From Myxococcus eversor (GTDB taxonomy: Bacteria; Myxococcota; Myxococcia; Myxococcales; Myxococcaceae): 64,000 bases of DNA. Positions 25,133 to 34,094 of the stretch are shown here, one piece after another (positions within the stretch are counted from its first letter, which is position 1; each line of letters begins with the position of its first letter). Made by a program: the position numbers and the translations under genes. Below the pieces are notes generated by a model, which saw only the letters and a list, made by a program, of their open reading frames with translations, made no database searches and was not told the DNA's origin. The stretch spans positions 248,001 to 312,000 of the forward strand of contig NZ_JAAIXY010000001.1 of the NCBI RefSeq assembly GCF_010894455.1, given 5' to 3'.

Positions 25133-26491
25133 CTACGGGCTGACGGAGAAGCTCCCGCCCCAGGCGCTGTAGGAGAGCGTGGTGATGCCATTGCGGGTGG
25201 TGCCCGTGTAGCTGCTCTGCCCCGGCTGGATGGTGACAGTCACATTGCCTCCGGTGGAGGGAATCGCACCCGCGTGCACCGCGGCCGCGCAGGCGTTCGA
25301 GTCATCGGTATAGAGGTCCGTGCCCCACACGACCCCGCTGCTCGTCGCCGGGCAGTTGCAGCGAATCTGCGTCCCGTTCTGCCCGCGATAGGACGTGAAG
25401 CTGACGCTCGAGCAGCTCTGCGCGGGCGGGAGCTGGAACGAGAAGCTCCCGTCCCAGGCGCTGTAGGAGAGCGTGGTGATGCCGTTGCGGGTGGTGCCCG
25501 TGTAGCTGCTCTGTCCCGGCTGGATGACGGCGACCACCGTGCCTCCGGTGGAGGGAATCGCGCCCGCGTGCACCGCGGCCGCGCAGGCGTTCGAGTCATC
25601 GGTATAGAGGTCCGTGCCCCACACCGTCCCCGAGCTCGTCGCCGGGCAGCTGCAGCGAATCTGCGTCCCGTTCTGTCCGCGATAGGACGTGAAGTTGATG
25701 CTCGAGCAACTGGGGATGGTGCCTCCGTAGAGGTAATCCAGCGCGGTGTTGTCGGAGCTGGTCCACTCACCAGTCTCGGTGGAGCGGAAGCAGGAGTTCA
25801 TGATGGACCCGCCCACGACGGCCGTGGTCGGCGTCCCCGGGATGTGGATGGCGCCCACGCCCGCATCGCCCTCGTCGCCGCCGGAGCCGCAGCTGATGCT
25901 GCGATTGTAGTAGTCCGAGTGACGGAAGCCGACCGCGTGGCCCAGCTCGTGGGTGATGACGTGCTCGTTCACGTCGGCGCTGTAGCTGTTCAGGCCGGTG
26001 CCGATGTTGATGATGCCGTAGGGCAGACCGCCCGAGGGGAAGCCCGCCGAGCCGCCGGTGCCTGTCGTCGTCTGCGCGGTGATGTTCGCGGTACAGCCAG
26101 TGGCCGGGCCGCGGGCGAAGGTGATGCGGAGGCCGCGCTCATTGTAGTTGGCGATGGCCAGGTCGAGCCCCTGGCTCAGAAACGTGTAGCTGTCGAACGC
26201 GGCGGTGGAGTTGACGCAGATCTTCGTCACGCTCGTTCCGACGAGGTTCGTCGTGCGGTACTGCTCGGGGCTCTCCGAGGTGGCCTGGAGCATCTCCCGG
26301 GACGCCTCGAGCGTGACGTGCGCGTCGCGGCCTACGTAGACGGCGTCGTCGGCGATGAGGATGTCGTCGGCGGGGAAGCCGGCCTCCAGAAGGTTGGAGA
26401 TGATCTCCTCGTTCTCGGCCTGTGGGTCGGCACCGCAGCCGACCAGCAAGGCGCCACAGGTCACCGCGAAGACTGCTGCCTTCTTGAACAT
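25133..26491 (-). CDS. M57-type zinc metalloprotease lipoprotein with two LCCL domains
   Basis: 452 residues. The signal peptide ends in LLVGCGA (lipobox). A propeptide-like region (22-90) precedes the catalytic domain, with HELGHAVGFRH at residues 181-191 (HExxHxxGxxH) and a Met-turn SIMNS at about 229-233; this fits the M57 dual-action HEIGH metallopeptidases. Two LCCL domains follow (about 261-355 and 359-452), each with SYRGQNGTQIRC, VWGTDLYTDDSNACAAAVHAG and GQSSYTGTTRNGI. The LCCL copies are nearly identical over a 294-bp period, a recent duplication. The protein is probably a surface protease, with LCCL modules binding polysaccharide or lipid. Confidence 0.9.
   Translation of the reverse strand: MFKKAAVFAVTCGALLVGCGADPQAENEEIISNLLEAGFPADDILIADDAVYVGRDAHVTLEASREMLQATSESPEQYRTTNLVGTSVTKICVNSTAAFDSYTFLSQGLDLAIANYNERGLRITFARGPATGCTANITAQTTTGTGGSAGFPSGGLPYGIINIGTGLNSYSADVNEHVITHELGHAVGFRHSDYYNRSISCGSGGDEGDAGVGAIHIPGTPTTAVVGGSIMNSCFRSTETGEWTSSDNTALDYLYGGTIPSCSSINFTSYRGQNGTQIRCSCPATSSGTVWGTDLYTDDSNACAAAVHAGAIPSTGGTVVAVIQPGQSSYTGTTRNGITTLSYSAWDGSFSFQLPPAQSCSSVSFTSYRGQNGTQIRCNCPATSSGVVWGTDLYTDDSNACAAAVHAGAIPSTGGNVTVTIQPGQSSYTGTTRNGITTLSYSAWGGSFSVSP
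25146..25733 (-). repeat. Two ~294-bp tandem coding repeats (LCCL)
   Basis: Matching landmarks (for example the GAGAAGCTCCCG arms at 25146 and 25440) are exactly 294 bp apart, so 98 codons are duplicated in frame with few differences. This indicates a recent in-frame duplication or ongoing gene conversion. Confidence 0.8.
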
Positions 26492-26678
26492 GGGGGCTCG
26501 TTTCGCTGACAGCGAGGATGCGCCGTCCGCCTGGCAGTCCCGCCAGGACAGCGCGACGTCCCTCCGAGCATTTCCCTGTTCAAGAGTTGGAAGTTCGTAA
26601 AAACGAGACTAACTGTTGAGGTCTGGATGAATCGTGGCTCCGAGCATTGCCAGCGTGGGGCGTCGTGGGAATGTCGGT

Positions 26679-27164
26679 TCACGCCTTCACGCGGGTGAAC
26701 TCCATCACCCAGTTGGTCTCCCAGCTCTTGCCTTCGTCGGGGGAGAACGCCTGCTCCCAGCGCGCGGTGTCCTGTCCCAGTCGAGTCCATGTGAAGCGCA
26801 CGCGGATGGCGCGGCCTTCGAACGTGTCGTTCGTCTCGAACTGGCCCACGTCGCCCGAGAAGCCGCCCAGCACGGGTGGGTCGATGGTGTGGTTGCGATT
26901 GTCCACCCAGGAGATGGACCACTGCTTCGTCGCCGGGTTGTAGACGCGGAGCGCCAGACCCACGAACCCGGGCCAGAACTCGCTGCGAAGGGTCTCCTGA
27001 TTTCCAAGCCCGCCAGGCAGGGGGTGCTCTTCGGCGGTGGCCTCGAACGACAGCCATTCCGTGGAACCCTTCAGTCGCTCCTTGAGCCGTTGGTTGTGGA
27101 CCCGCCAGGTCCCCATGAGGAAGTCGAAGTCCCGCGCCCCGTCGTTCTGTCCCTGTGCCCGCAT
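26679..27164 (-). CDS. DUF1579-like protein
   Basis: 161 residues without a signal peptide. FDFLMGTWRVHNQRLKERL at the N-terminus and alternating beta-strands such as ALRVYNPATKQWSISWVD resemble the DUF1579 calycin-like family, common as single genes in myxobacteria. Function is unknown. The ATG at 27164 has a GGAG about 9 nt upstream. No operon partner is evident. Confidence 0.75.
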   Translation of the reverse strand: MRAQGQNDGARDFDFLMGTWRVHNQRLKERLKGSTEWLSFEATAEEHPLPGGLGNQETLRSEFWPGFVGLALRVYNPATKQWSISWVDNRNHTIDPPVLGGFSGDVGQFETNDTFEGRAIRVRFTWTRLGQDTARWEQAFSPDEGKSWETNWVMEFTRVKA

Positions 27165-27279
27165 ACCATCGGCTCCGTTCAGGATGTCGAGGGCCCACCT
27201 CGGGCCTCTGAATACGAACGGTAGAGGGCATATAGGGCGAACCCCGCCCTGATTCGGACGGGCCCGGCTTATTGTGCTC

Positions 27280-29109
27280 TCAGGGCTTCCCGGTGGTCTC
27301 CGCAGGGCAACCCGCCGTCGCGGTGACGTGTTGGAGGCGGCCGGACGCCGGCGCCACCAGCGGCTTCTTCTGGGTCTTCCAGTGCTCGACGAGCGCGTCG
27401 CGCAGCGTCAGCGCCTGCTTCTCGCCCAGGTCGATGCTCGCGGGCGCCAGCGTCTTGAGCACGTCCTCCAGTCCGCCACCCCCGCGCGCCAGGAAGTCTG
27501 GCATGGCCACGCGGAAGCGCTTGCTGGCCGGAAGCGGCTTGCCGTTCGGCAGGGTGACGGAGGCGAGCCGCGACACGCCGTTGCACTGCTCGACCTTCAC
27601 CTTCAGCCCCGACACCTGGAAGGTGCCCTTGCGTCCGTAGGCCGCCTCCAAGAGCCGCTTCAGCTCCGCCGTGGACAGGGTGAGGATGGCGAGGGTGTTG
27701 TCGAAGGGAAGCACCTCGTAGACCGCGCCGTAGGTGAGGTCACCCGCCGGCAGGTCCGCGCGAAGGCCGCCACTGTTGAGCAGGGCCACGTCCGTCGCGG
27801 AGACCGCGCGCAGCGCGTCCGCCAGTACGTTTCCGAGCGCGCTCTCCGCGTCGTAGTCGCGGCCGAGCGCCGCCGGCACACTCACCCCCAACGAGCGCTT
27901 CTGCTCCTCTTCCACGCGGGCGAACGCCTCGGTGAGCTGCGCCTCCAGCGCCGCGTCGGCCACCACCGCGCTCCCACGGAACGTCGCGGGGACGAGCCGC
28001 AGGCCCTTCGCCGCCTTCAGCTTCCGCTCGTCACACGTGCCCAGCGTGGCATCCATGCGCGCGCACACCGGGATGGAGCCCTGCAAGAGCGTCCGCTCGG
28101 GAAGCACCTTGCGCGTCACCGGGTCCACGAAGAGCTCCACCAGCCCGAACGCGCGGCCCCGGCCCGACGTCTCGATGACCGGCGTGCCCTTGATGAAGTG
28201 GCCCACGGGCTGATGCGTGTGCCCGGCCACCACCGCGTCCAACGTCCCCTCGGGCAGTGTCTCCAACAGCTCGATAATCTCACTGTCCCCGCGGTCGCAG
28301 GACGACGCGTCGCGAGGGTCATCTCCGCGCTTGCACACCGCGCCCGCATGCGCCACCGCGACCACGACTTCGGCCCCGCGTGCGCGCAAGGACTTCGCCG
28401 CCGCGAGCGCTGACTGCTCCAGGGCCGCGAAGCGCAGGCTCGCCACATTCACCGGATTCGTCACCTGCGGCGTGTGAGGCGTGGCCAGCCCGACGATGCC
28501 GATGCGCACCCCGCGCCGCTCCACCAGCAGCGTGCCCTCGTTGCCCAGCCACGTGGGAGCCACGCCCGTCTGCGCGTCGGTGACGTTGAACCCGAGCACC
28601 GGGAAGCGCGCCTGCTGGATTCGCGCCTTGAGCGCGCCGAACGGGTCGTCCCCTTCGAGCGCCACCGAGCGAGGCCCCACCGGCCCGTAGTCGAACTCGT
28701 GGTTGCCGAGCGCCGAGGCGTCATACTTGAGCGCGTTCATCGCGCCGATGACCACCGCGCCCTCGGTGAGGTTGGAGGCGAGCGTGCCCTGGAAGAGGTC
28801 TCCGCCGTCCAGCAGCAGCACGCCATCCGGGTTCTCCGCGCGCAGGATGGACAGATACCCCGCGAGCGTCGCCAGCCCGCCCTGCTCCACGCTGGTGCCA
28901 TCCGGCAGCGTGGCCTTGGAGGGCATCACCCAGCCGTGCAGGTCGTTGGTCCCCACCACGGAGATGCGCAGGGGCTCCGGCGCGGCTTTCGCCTCGCTCG
29001 CTCGCGCGGGCACGGGGGCGGCCTCCGGCACGGACGGCGTGGAGGAGGCGCAGGCGACGAGGAGGGCGGACAGCAGCCCGAGACGGAAGGGACGGAGGGC
29101 GGAAGGCAC
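27280..29109 (-). CDS. 5'-nucleotidase/UDP-sugar hydrolase-type lipoprotein
   Basis: 609 residues. It starts at GTG (29109); a signal peptide ends LLVACAS (lipobox, Cys20). The calcineurin-like phosphoesterase domain carries the metal motifs in order: GTNDLHG (53-59), LLDGGDLFQG (99-108), GNHEFDYG (135-142) and later VVAGHTH. The C-terminal 5'-nucleotidase substrate domain follows, with NVLADALRA...ALLNSGGLRADLPAG and the adenine-stacking-type VYEVLPFDNTL. It should release phosphate or nucleosides from extracellular nucleotides, which fits feeding on lysed prey. It lies downstream of a strong terminator that isolates it from the TonB receptor gene. Confidence 0.9.
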   Translation of the reverse strand: MPSALRPFRLGLLSALLVACASSTPSVPEAAPVPARASEAKAAPEPLRISVVGTNDLHGWVMPSKATLPDGTSVEQGGLATLAGYLSILRAENPDGVLLLDGGDLFQGTLASNLTEGAVVIGAMNALKYDASALGNHEFDYGPVGPRSVALEGDDPFGALKARIQQARFPVLGFNVTDAQTGVAPTWLGNEGTLLVERRGVRIGIVGLATPHTPQVTNPVNVASLRFAALEQSALAAAKSLRARGAEVVVAVAHAGAVCKRGDDPRDASSCDRGDSEIIELLETLPEGTLDAVVAGHTHQPVGHFIKGTPVIETSGRGRAFGLVELFVDPVTRKVLPERTLLQGSIPVCARMDATLGTCDERKLKAAKGLRLVPATFRGSAVVADAALEAQLTEAFARVEEEQKRSLGVSVPAALGRDYDAESALGNVLADALRAVSATDVALLNSGGLRADLPAGDLTYGAVYEVLPFDNTLAILTLSTAELKRLLEAAYGRKGTFQVSGLKVKVEQCNGVSRLASVTLPNGKPLPASKRFRVAMPDFLARGGGGLEDVLKTLAPASIDLGEKQALTLRDALVEHWKTQKKPLVAPASGRLQHVTATAGCPAETTGKP

Positions 29110-29144
29110 ATGCCCGTCTAGAACGTCGACCCCGCCTGATTCAA

Positions 29145-29187
29145 GGGCCCTCGCTTCCGTCAGTCAGACTTCCGGAAGCGAGGGCCC
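29145..29187 (-). terminator. Strong terminator after the TonB receptor gene
   Basis: GGGCCCTCGCTTCCG (29145-29159) and CGGAAGCGAGGGCCC (29173-29187) form a perfect 15-bp stem with a 13-nt loop, 18 bp after the receptor stop. It lies only 36 bp before the nucleotidase start, so it may also shape that gene's 5' region. Confidence 0.85.
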
Positions 29188-29204
29188 CAAGTGCGCGGGT
29201 GTAG

Positions 29205-32000
29205 CTAGTTGCGCACGCGCAGCAGCAGCTCGGCCTGCATCGGGCTGCGGCGGCTGGTCGCCGAGCCGAAGCGGTTGTTCGTGGGGCGGTACTGCTCCTG
29301 CAGGAACGTGACGTCGCTGTTGTTCAGGACGTTGAACATGATGAGCGTGAGCTCCATCTTGGTCTCCTGCGTCTTCACGATGCGGTTCAGGTCGTAGCGG
29401 GCCTGGAGATCGAACAGGAACTGGCTCGGCTGGCGCAGCTCGGAGACGGTCGACGGGTCGTTGAAGTCCGGCAGGTTGGTGCTGGAGTTGGAGGCGTGGC
29501 CAGTGCCGCGGTCCGAACGCGCCACGCGCTGCCGGTCCACGGTGCCCTCCGTGTACATCCACATGGGCGCGCCGGTGCGGTAGTTGAAGCGCACGCCGAA
29601 ATCGAGCCCGAACCGCGTGGTGTACCCGATGGCGCCCTTGATGGTGTGGCGGATGTCCTCAGGCGACGGACCTTCGAAGAAGCGCTTGAAGCGCGGATTC
29701 ACGCCGTAGCCGTCGAAGTAGTCACCCACCGTGCCGTTGCTGTAGGCCAGGGTGTAGCTGGCGAGCAGATCCCACGGGCCCGTCTTGCCCTGCGCCCACA
29801 GGTCCATGCCCTTGTAGTCGCGCCAGGCGTCATCCGGGTTGTGGATCTTCACGATGGTGTGATTCACGCCGTCCACGTAGTCCACCACGCGCGTGCCGGA
29901 CGGATCCCAGATGCGGTTCATCTCCTCGTCCACCCACATGTTGGAGTACTTGCGGTAGGTGAGGTCGACGCCGATGACGGAGCCCTCGGTGATGGCGTGG
30001 TGCAGGCCGAGCGCCAGCTCGTCCACGTGCGGAGGCGTGTGGCTCGTCTTGTCGAAGTAACGGCCGGAGGCCCCACCCGCCACGCTGCACTGGGGGTTGC
30101 CGACGGTGTCCGGCGCACAGTCCGCGAACGCGCCACCGGCGAAGGTGGACCGCACCGTGAGCAGCTCCGGGTTGGCATGCTGCGCGATGAAGACGTCGCC
30201 CACTTCGTTGGAGCGGCCGTAGTGCGCCTTGATGAGCGTCGTGCGGTTGCCGAACATGTCGTAGGTGGCGGACAGACGCGGGCCCACGCCCACCAGGTTG
30301 GTGATGAACAGGTTGTCATCGCCGTACAGGCGGCCCACGTCCGCGCGGATGCCCGCGACCAGCGTGAGGTAGCGGTTGACGTTCCAGCGGTCCTGGAGGA
30401 AGGCGCTGGAGATGAGGGTGCCGGCCTCGGTGCTCAGCGGGGCCTGCACGCCGTCGGTGTTGTAGAAGTCGAGCCGCTCGTTGCAGAACGCGAAGGTCGT
30501 CGGGTCCTCGGGATTGCACTCGCCGCCGCGGTCATTGAAGCGCTGGTTGCCAATCACCTGCGTCGTCTTGTCGCCGCTCAGGTAGCTGAACTGCAGACCC
30601 GCCTTCATCTGGTGGTTCTTGAGCTTGAAGAGCAGCGTCGGGTCGAACTGGTAGCGCCTGCGCTGCTCAGTCACGAGGTTGCCCACCTCGTTGCGCAGCG
30701 CGCCGGCGTTCCGGTACGTGACGCTGTTGTAGGTGTGGGCGATATCCTGCGAGTCCTCGTTCATCGGCCCCTGCCAGATGTCCTTGTAGGTGGTGCCCGT
30801 CTGGAGCTGGAAGAGGACGTTGTCGGAGATGCTGCGGTCGTAGTTGACGATGGCGAAGAAGCCGCCGCGGTCGATCTGCGTCTCCGCCTCCGGGGTGGCG
30901 AACGTCGAGGCGACCTGGTTGGTGATGGTGTTGTTGTCGTAGTTGAACGCCAGGGACAGGCGGTCCTTCGGCGTGGGCTGCCAGGTGAGCTTCAGGCGGG
31001 CCAGGCGCGTCTGCGTGTCCGTCGTGCGGCTCTCCTCACCCAGCGGCGTGTCGCGCTTGGAGAAGTTCCACTGGCCGGAGACGTAGAACCACAGCTTGTC
31101 CTTGATGATGGGGCCGCCCACGCCCACCAGCGGGCTGTAGAAGGCCGTCTCCGACAGGGGCACTTCATTCTGCGTGTAGTTGGCGACGTTGGTGGGCTGG
31201 TTGGCCGCGCCCCGGTACTTCGCGTTGGCCCACGCCGGCGAGAGAATCATCGTCACGTCGTAGGTGAACTTGTTGGAGCCGCTCTTGCTGACGACGTTCT
31301 CGATGAGGCCCAGCGAGTTGTACTGCGCGTCGAAGCCGCCGGTGATGACCTCGAAGTTCTCCACCGCGTAGAAGCTCATCGGCGAGCTGATGCTGCCGTC
31401 CACCACGTCGGACGTGTCCATGCCGTCGATGAAGAACTTGCCGTAGCGCGACAGGCCGGCGCGCAGGCTGGGCGCGTTGCCGTTGCCCACGCCCGCCACC
31501 AGCTGGGGCATGGCCTGCACCTGCGTGAAGACGGGCGAAGTCGCCGCCTTCTCCGCGTTCATCACCGCGCCCGTCTGCGCGGAGTCCGGGTTGATGATGG
31601 GGTTGACCTTCTCGACGATTTCGTAGGTGGCCACCGCCGTCTGCTCGGTGAACACCTCCAGCTTCACGTCCACCTGCGTGGCCTGGCCGAGCAGGACGGT
31701 GATGCCCGCCTTCTTGATGGGAGCGAAGCCGGGGACGTTGACCTCGAGGACGTAGCCCTCGCCCGGGGGCAGGGTGTCGAACTCGAAGCGGCCGTCCTCG
31801 CCGCTGGTGCGGGACTGGGGCAGCTGCAGCGCCGGGCCCGTCACGGTGAGGGGCACCTCGGCGAGCGGCGCGCCCGTCGGGTCATAGACGTAGCCGGCCA
31901 TGCGGCCGTAGTTCTGGCCGGCGGCGAGGGCGGATACGGGGAGGGCCGCGACGAGCGCGAGCAAGAGCAGCGCGCTGCCCCGGAGGAGAGTCGTCTTCAT
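29205..32000 (-). CDS. Oar-like TonB-dependent outer-membrane receptor
   Basis: 931 residues. The ATG at 32000 opens a clear signal peptide (MKTTLLRGSALLLL...SALA). Residues about 28-115 form a carboxypeptidase-regulatory-like beta-sandwich (AGYVYDPTGAPLAEVPLTV), as in Oar. A plug-like region with LSRYGKFFIDGMDTSDVVDG is followed by a large beta-barrel with repeated aromatic strands (FYSPLVGVGGPIIKDKLWFY). Oar-family receptors in myxobacteria are linked to protein or peptide traffic through the outer membrane. The upstream lipoprotein gene and the divergent TonB gene form a likely functional module with it. Confidence 0.9.
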   Translation of the reverse strand: MKTTLLRGSALLLLALVAALPVSALAAGQNYGRMAGYVYDPTGAPLAEVPLTVTGPALQLPQSRTSGEDGRFEFDTLPPGEGYVLEVNVPGFAPIKKAGITVLLGQATQVDVKLEVFTEQTAVATYEIVEKVNPIINPDSAQTGAVMNAEKAATSPVFTQVQAMPQLVAGVGNGNAPSLRAGLSRYGKFFIDGMDTSDVVDGSISSPMSFYAVENFEVITGGFDAQYNSLGLIENVVSKSGSNKFTYDVTMILSPAWANAKYRGAANQPTNVANYTQNEVPLSETAFYSPLVGVGGPIIKDKLWFYVSGQWNFSKRDTPLGEESRTTDTQTRLARLKLTWQPTPKDRLSLAFNYDNNTITNQVASTFATPEAETQIDRGGFFAIVNYDRSISDNVLFQLQTGTTYKDIWQGPMNEDSQDIAHTYNSVTYRNAGALRNEVGNLVTEQRRRYQFDPTLLFKLKNHQMKAGLQFSYLSGDKTTQVIGNQRFNDRGGECNPEDPTTFAFCNERLDFYNTDGVQAPLSTEAGTLISSAFLQDRWNVNRYLTLVAGIRADVGRLYGDDNLFITNLVGVGPRLSATYDMFGNRTTLIKAHYGRSNEVGDVFIAQHANPELLTVRSTFAGGAFADCAPDTVGNPQCSVAGGASGRYFDKTSHTPPHVDELALGLHHAITEGSVIGVDLTYRKYSNMWVDEEMNRIWDPSGTRVVDYVDGVNHTIVKIHNPDDAWRDYKGMDLWAQGKTGPWDLLASYTLAYSNGTVGDYFDGYGVNPRFKRFFEGPSPEDIRHTIKGAIGYTTRFGLDFGVRFNYRTGAPMWMYTEGTVDRQRVARSDRGTGHASNSSTNLPDFNDPSTVSELRQPSQFLFDLQARYDLNRIVKTQETKMELTLIMFNVLNNSDVTFLQEQYRPTNNRFGSATSRRSPMQAELLLRVRN

Positions 32001-32029
32001 GGAAGGGCTCTGGGGAGAAAGGGGGGGAC

Positions 32030-32998
32030 TCACAGGGTGCTCCCCACGACGAAGAGCACGCCGGCGTACCGGGTGACGGTGGTGAGGTTCAGCTCGGTCT
32101 CAGCGCAGGCGTCGACGCACAGGCCGGTGTAGCTGGAGGCGGGCTTGGCCGCGGTCGCGGTGAAGGTGCGCAGGCGCACCACCGGCGACCAGCCTTCCTC
32201 TCCGGGGAGAGAGGAGAACAGGTACACGGGCGTCTCCGTGGCGGGCGCGCCCGTCGGCGGGCTCACCAGGACGCCGTCCATGGCCACCACGTTGCCGGCC
32301 TCATCCACCTGCACGGGACCGCCGTCCAGGTAGGCCAGCTGCAGGCCGCGGTACCAGCCGCCCTGGGAGGTGAACTCGGAGCCGCTGCGCAGCGGGTTGA
32401 GCTGCGCGGAGACGTCGATGATGGCGCGCAGGGAGATGCTCGTGGCCTCCTCGGCGGCGCCGCCGAAGGAGCCCTTGGTGAGCGAGGCAAGGTCCTTGAT
32501 GGCGTTGCACTGCTGGGCGCCCGTGCCCGTCCAGCGCGTCACCTTCGACAGCGGCAGCACGTGGGGCGTGGTGTTGCCGGTGACAGTCAGCGGCAGCGTG
32601 GCGAAGACGGGCCACTGCACCGTCTCCGGGAAGCTGTCGTTGCGGAAGTCGAAGTCCGCCTTGCCCGTCTTGCAGCCGTCCACGAAGTCGTACGACGTGG
32701 CCACCACCCGGCTCGCCGGGAGGAAGGGACGCCCGGTCTCATCCACGGGAACGCCCGAGTTGGTGATCACGCCCCGGTCGTCCTTGCGCTCGGTGGGGAC
32801 CTGACCCAGGTTGAAGAAGGGCACGCTGGTGCCCTTCGCCTTGGCCGCCGCGGGCCGGTAGACGCCGCTGACGGGCCTGAACTTGGAGTCGAGGTTCGTG
32901 GCGTCGATGACTCCCTGGTACTTGTCACCGACCTCCTCGTTCGACTCACCACACGCCACCGCACTCAGGGCTGCAGCGAGCCCGAGTACGCACTTCAT
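32030..32998 (-). CDS. Lipoprotein partner of the TonB receptor
   Basis: 322 residues. MKCVLGLAAALSAVACGES is a lipoprotein signal peptide, fixing the start at 32998. The mature part is beta-rich with scattered Cys, ends in a hydrophobic strand (YAGVLFVVG), and matches no family I know. It is 29 bp upstream of the receptor gene on the same strand, so both are probably on one transcript. Genes in this position often encode substrate-binding or surface-lipoprotein partners of the receptor; that role is inferred. Confidence 0.75.
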   Translation of the reverse strand: MKCVLGLAAALSAVACGESNEEVGDKYQGVIDATNLDSKFRPVSGVYRPAAAKAKGTSVPFFNLGQVPTERKDDRGVITNSGVPVDETGRPFLPASRVVATSYDFVDGCKTGKADFDFRNDSFPETVQWPVFATLPLTVTGNTTPHVLPLSKVTRWTGTGAQQCNAIKDLASLTKGSFGGAAEEATSISLRAIIDVSAQLNPLRSGSEFTSQGGWYRGLQLAYLDGGPVQVDEAGNVVAMDGVLVSPPTGAPATETPVYLFSSLPGEEGWSPVVRLRTFTATAAKPASSYTGLCVDACAETELNLTTVTRYAGVLFVVGSTL

Positions 32999-33175
32999 TT
33001 TTGTCTGCACGGAAAAAACCTCTGGGGATGGGACGAGGTGGCGGCCCTCTAGCACGACTCTCAGGTCCTCAGGTATCAGTTGAGTGGCTTCCACGTGACA
33101 GCCCCTCGTTATGCTGGGGCAGCACGATTACATCCTGAGGAGTCGCTCCCGGCTTGTGGTATGTGCCGACTCGGC

Positions 33176-33910
33176 ATGTTCGCGCAGCAAACCGACCCTC
33201 CCTCCACACGAATCCTCGGCTTCGCCGCCTTCTCCGTCGCCGTCCACGTTGGCATCGTGGCGGTGATGATGTTGGTGGTGAAGCCCATCGTCCTCGAGGC
33301 GGAGCAGCCCATCGAGGTGGTGCTCAACCTCGTCAAGGCGCCGCCCCCGCCGCCTCCACCGCCTCCGCCCGCGCCGAGCAGGACGACCCCGCGTCAGGTG
33401 GAGAAGAAACCCCGCACGGAGCTCCGCCAGCCGGTGGAGATCAAACCCGTCGTGGAGGTGGAGAAGCCCGTCGAGCCCGAGCCCGAGGCGCCAGAGCCCG
33501 AGGCGCCCCCGGAAGAGGGTGGCGTCGAGGGAGGCGTGGCGGGCGGGGTGGCCGGTGGCGTCGTTGGAGGCGTGGTCGGGGGCGTCGTGGGCGGGACGGT
33601 GGGTGGGACGGGCCCGGCCGAGCCGGTGAAGCCCAAGAACGTGCCGCCCTTCGTCATCCAGCGTGACGTGGTGCGCCAGACGTCGCCGCGTCTGTCCGAG
33701 GTGTTCAAGCAGGCCCACCGTGGCCAGACGCTGCAGGGCATCTACAAGGTCTGCGTCTCCACCAGCGGCAGCGTGTACGAAGTGACGCCGGTGAAGTCCG
33801 TGCCGGGCGCGGACGAGGACATCATCCAGGGACTCAAGGTGGGCTGGGAGTACAAGCCCCAGAAAGTCCCGGTGTGCTTCCTCTACAACATCCCCATCAC
33901 CATCCAGTAG
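33176..33910 (+). CDS. TonB-family energy transducer
   Basis: About 244 residues. One N-terminal membrane helix (FAAFSVAVHVGIVAVMMLVV) is followed by a poly-Pro stretch, Pro/Glu/Lys periplasmic spacer (EKPVEPEPEAPEPEAP), a Gly-Val repeat of about 25 residues, and a C-terminal TonB-like domain (GIYKVCVSTSGSVYEV...GWEYKP). TonB couples inner-membrane proton motive force to receptors such as the divergent Oar-like protein. The Gly-Val spacer is unusual. ATG 33176 is used; an in-frame ATG at 33161 adds five residues. No strong ribosome-binding site discriminates. Confidence 0.85.
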   Translation: MFAQQTDPPSTRILGFAAFSVAVHVGIVAVMMLVVKPIVLEAEQPIEVVLNLVKAPPPPPPPPPPAPSRTTPRQVEKKPRTELRQPVEIKPVVEVEKPVEPEPEAPEPEAPPEEGGVEGGVAGGVAGGVVGGVVGGVVGGTVGGTGPAEPVKPKNVPPFVIQRDVVRQTSPRLSEVFKQAHRGQTLQGIYKVCVSTSGSVYEVTPVKSVPGADEDIIQGLKVGWEYKPQKVPVCFLYNIPITIQ

Positions 33911-33922
33911 GCGCGCTGCTGC

Positions 33923-33956
33923 CTCCAGTCCGCTGCGAGGCCTCGCGGTGCTGGAG
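33923..33956. terminator. Hairpin between convergent genes
   Basis: CTCCAG/CTGGAG and CCGC/GCGG arms give a two-part stem, and a 12-bp palindrome GCGAGGCCTCGC sits at its centre. It follows the TonB stop by 13 bp in a 184-bp convergent gap and probably serves as terminator. Confidence 0.5.
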
Positions 33957-34094
33957 TCGTCGCGGGCCGGGGAGGGGCGCGAAGCCTGCTCGCGGCGATG
34001 CGCGGTGGGGAGAGTCGCTCGTGGATTGGGATTTCGGGCGGCTCATGGCCCGGGCGGTGTGAGTGCGCTCCGCCCAGGCCGTGATGAAGGTGCT

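Noticed and set aside
29145-29187. 15-bp perfect dyad considered as an operator for the 5'-nucleotidase gene
   Set aside because: Its position 18 bp after the receptor stop and its length fit a terminator better.
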